Assembly (NCBI GenBank): GCA_943704525.1
Contig: CALSCQ010002174.1
Span: forward strand, 1 to 14,083
Length of the DNA stretch: 14,083 bases
Reading direction: 5' to 3'
From: Pigoraptor vietnamica
Lineage: Eukaryota > Opisthokonta > Filasterea
In this document: positions 11,848 through 14,083 of the stretch, in pieces
Layout: each line of letters begins with the position of its first letter
Position numbering within the stretch: position 1 is the first letter of the stretch
The notes under the pieces: model-generated
What the model was told of the DNA's origin: nothing
The model's database searches: none
The model's input: the letters and a program-made list of their open reading frames with translations, nothing else
Made by a program: the position numbers and the translations under genes

Positions 11848-14015
11848 CGTGTGTGTGTGTGCGTGTGTGTGTGTGTGTGTGCGTGTGTGTGTGTATGTGT
11901 GGTTATGTGCATGAGTAATAGTGGACGGAGTCGCGAGCCGTCGGGGCCCGTACAAATGCCTTATTGTCTTGCCGGTGTGCGGTTCCGTCGAACGCTATTT
12001 TGCTCGCGTCCGCTCCTTCGCCTTACTTTCAAACTTATGCGAATGATACTCGCAGCGCCGAGCACGCCGACGTTCACGTACGACGCGCAAGTGCAGGCGC
12101 TAAACCCCCTGCTGCGCCAGTCGTTTGGCGGATTCCAACCCGTCGCCTCAAAGGGGGGCACTGCCTCCATTCTCAGCACCAGCCTCATCGAATACGAGGC
12201 GGCTCCGATTGGCGCGCTCAGCGTGGGCAGTAACACTCGGTATGCATTTGCGTCCATCGTCGAATTGAATTGCGGTGCAGGGATGTTGCGTCTTGTTACG
12301 CAACTTTGTTGGCTTGTGGGGCTGTAGGCGGACTCGCCGGCGTCTGTTCGCCATCGCATCTCATCTCATTCCGTGTTTGTGTGTGCGTACGTGTTTGCCG
12401 TGTGTGTGCTTTCGCCGTTGCGTGTGTGTGTGTGCGTGCGTGTGTGCCGTGTGTGTGCTTTCGCCGTCTCTTCTTGCCCTGCTGCATTCGAACACTGACT
12501 CTCTTTCACGCGTAACGCAGCGTCACCATCGGCTCCCTCGCCCCATCGCTCACGGACAATCTCACCGCGCTCTCCGTCGAAGCATGGATCAAATTCGACA
12601 AGTCGCTCGCGAGCAAGACTGGAGACTGGGAGCTCCGCTTGCTCTCGGTTCTCATCGATGGTGCTGCGACCCTCCTCTCCCTCTCCGCTGTGGGCGCCAC
12701 CTCCACGTACGTTACGTTCAAGGCAAACGCGACGTGTGTGGCGGGCGGCGCCACCGCCTCAACTTCCATAATCGCCGGCGCGCCCCTAATTTGGCGTAAC
12801 CCGTACGACCCTGCCACGCTCGACCTCGGTTCGTATCACGTGAACTTTGGGGTGAGCTTTGTGAGCGGCGACGTCGAGCTATTGGTCGATGGCGCTCGCA
12901 TCGGGCGAAAGCAGTTCTCCAACGTTCCTCTCCAGCGGCCGCCCGGTGTCCTCTCGCTCTCCGTCGGCGACGTATCGAACGCCGTGAACTTTATCGTCGA
13001 CGAGGTCGCCGTGTATCCCTTCGTTGTGTCTCCCCTCGAGATGACGGCGCGACGCCAGTGCGGTGGCGCAAGCTTTTGCCAGCAGCCGCGCAGTGGGTGC
13101 ACTTGTGGCTGGCGGTGCCTATCGTGTTCTATGTGGATGTCAACGAGCCGAATGTGATAATGCGACAGCGCTAAGTCGCGATGGAATGCTCTGTGAACGC
13201 AGTGTCTCACACATGCTGTTCTTTCTTACACAGCGTGCGCCGCCCGCGCCTTCGTCACCACTCCATTTCCCGCCGAACTCCTCGGAGCCTGGCACTTTGC
13301 ACCGCCGGCAGGCGATGGCTCTCTGTACTTCTATCGCGACGCAAACGGCGGCACAGTCCTCGTGCGATACAATGGGGGCAAGCCGGTCGGCACCCTCGCG
13401 GTTTTCGGGAAGCAAACGCAGCCGTTTGTGTACGACGTCGACTGCGTGGCAATGACGGACGAGAACGGCGCACGCGTCGCTGGCGACGTCTCACACTTGC
13501 GTTTTGTGGTGAACGCGACGTCCGCCACTTTCGCACAGGTTAGCGTTGCGAAAGAGAATGATCCGAACGTCTGCAACCGGTCCATGAACGCGGGTTTCGT
13601 CGTCGAGAAGAGTGAGTGCGAGACGGTGTTTGTGACAATGTTGGGATCGACGTGGCCGTATGTCCTGTCACGTGGGATCGTCGTGTGTCACTCCGCCTTT
13701 AGTTTACTTACTGCACCCCCCCCCCCCTTTCTTCTTAATCGGTCGTTGCCGTCGCTCACGATATGACCCCTTCTTTCCATCGTGCGAAGGGCCGTTTCAC
13801 ATGTACCGCCCCAACGTGCTCTCCGTCAAGCCGATGTTCTACATCCCCTTCGTGTGGACGCCGTCGGACAGTCGCAACGGAACTCTCCTTGCCATCGATG
13901 CAACGTCCAAGCCCGTCTTCACCCCGGAGGGACCGAACGATGAGCCGCCGCAAGCCAGCCCCCTTGTGGTGGAAGGCGATCCCGCGGAGATTGCGCTCAG
14001 TCTCGATGGCAAGAG
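9510..14015 (+). CDS. Large modular protein with LamG-like (jelly-roll) domains, 8 exons seen, 3' end outside the window
   Basis: Exons: 9510-9709, 9934-10433, 10612-11052, 11294-11671, 12056-12239, 12521-13062, 13234-13611, 13790-14015; the next donor GTAAGT is at 14016. That is 949 codons with consistent phases and no stop. Two LamG/concanavalin-like modules are visible: one at about residues 50-235 (ALDGAN, then [25 protein letters not shown]) and one at about 553-750 ([10 protein letters not shown], then [31 protein letters not shown]). Cysteine-bearing beta-rich regions separate them. Sequons NVS, NLT, NAT (twice), NRS and NGT fit an extracellular glycoprotein, perhaps adhesive or carbohydrate-binding; that is inference. 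The N-terminus has only a weak hydrophobic stretch and T at -3, so an upstream exon with the true signal peptide may be missing. An alternative start at 9950 has an excellent context (CCCACCATGG) but would cut off the first LamG strand. The acceptor of exon 8 (GCGAAG) is atypical. Confidence 0.78.
10522..10573 (+). repeat. T-rich tract in gene D intron 2
   Basis: About 50 nt of T-runs separated by single G or A bases, within the 178-nt intron (10434-10611). It could act as an extended polypyrimidine tract for the CACCGCAG acceptor. Confidence 0.9.
11245..11267 (+). repeat. Poly-C run (23 C) in gene D intron 3
   Basis: An uninterrupted C23 lies in the 241-nt intron (11053-11293), 26 bp before the acceptor CATCCAG, where a pyrimidine tract belongs. 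A shorter C10 run sits in intron 7 near 13717-13726. Confidence 0.95.
11712..11909 (+). repeat. (GT)n microsatellite with GC interruptions, gene D intron 4
   Basis: About 200 nt of GT units broken at fairly regular intervals by GTGCGT. It makes up half of the 384-nt intron 4 (11672-12055). The exon 4 frame stays open through it because the repeat lacks stops, giving a spurious Val-Cys run. Confidence 0.98.
12381..12467 (+). repeat. 49-bp tandem duplication in gene D intron 5
   Basis: Bases 12381-12418 recur at 12430-12467 with two mismatches (offset 49 bp), including the shared GCCGTGTGTGTGCTTTCGCC. The rest of each period is GT-rich filler. It sits in the 281-nt intron 5 (12240-12520). Confidence 0.85.
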
Positions 14016-14025
14016 GTAAGTGCCT

Positions 14026-14026
<1 letters not shown>

Positions 14027-14083
<57 letters not shown>
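14027..14083 (+). repeat. (CT)n microsatellite at the window end, gene D intron 8
   Basis: A perfect CT tract begins 11 bp after the GTAAGT donor at 14016 and runs to the last base, so its full length is unknown. Confidence 0.97.

Overview
The window is genomic DNA from a GC-rich, intron-rich eukaryote, probably a single-celled protist or alga; I cannot name the species. Evidence for this is a eukaryotic-type 5S rRNA gene with Pol III terminators and four protein genes that become continuous only after removing 26 complete GT-AG introns (72 to 411 nt) plus a 27th that runs off the end. Every junction I chose restores reading frame and joins conserved family sequence. Donors nearly all fit GTNNG, and about half of the acceptors end in CGCAG.

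Layout, left to right: a solitary 5S rRNA gene (275-393, +); gene A (668-3437, -), a TBL2-type ER-membrane WD40 protein, 8 exons, 457 aa; gene B (3648-5972, +), an RlmI-type rRNA methyltransferase-family protein with an organelle-type leader, 3 exons, 643 aa; gene C (6210-9472, -), a LSMT/SETD-type SET-domain protein with a signal peptide and a C-terminal KDEL, 11 exons, 507 aa; gene D (9510 to beyond the end, +), a large modular protein with LamG-like folds, at least 8 exons and 949 codons. Strands alternate, so A/B and C/D are divergent pairs and B/C converge. The C and D start codons lie only 37 bp apart.

The genes do not form an obvious pathway. Two themes stand out. First, B and C belong to methyltransferase families but both have lost residues normally needed for catalysis: the DPPxF and SCS motifs in B, the NH and catalytic tyrosine motifs in C. 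C is also addressed to the ER lumen, an unexpected place for a SET-domain protein. Second, introns here are a playground for tandem duplication and simple repeats: a 131-bp duplication that copies a 5' splice site, a seven-copy 36-bp minisatellite that stays in frame with the upstream exon, 26-bp and 49-bp duplications, a telomere-like doublet, and long CA, GT, CT, C and T tracts.

I found no mobile element, CRISPR array, tRNA or operon-like cluster. Exon boundaries were assigned by eye from frame, splice consensus and family conservation, without alignment software or transcript data.
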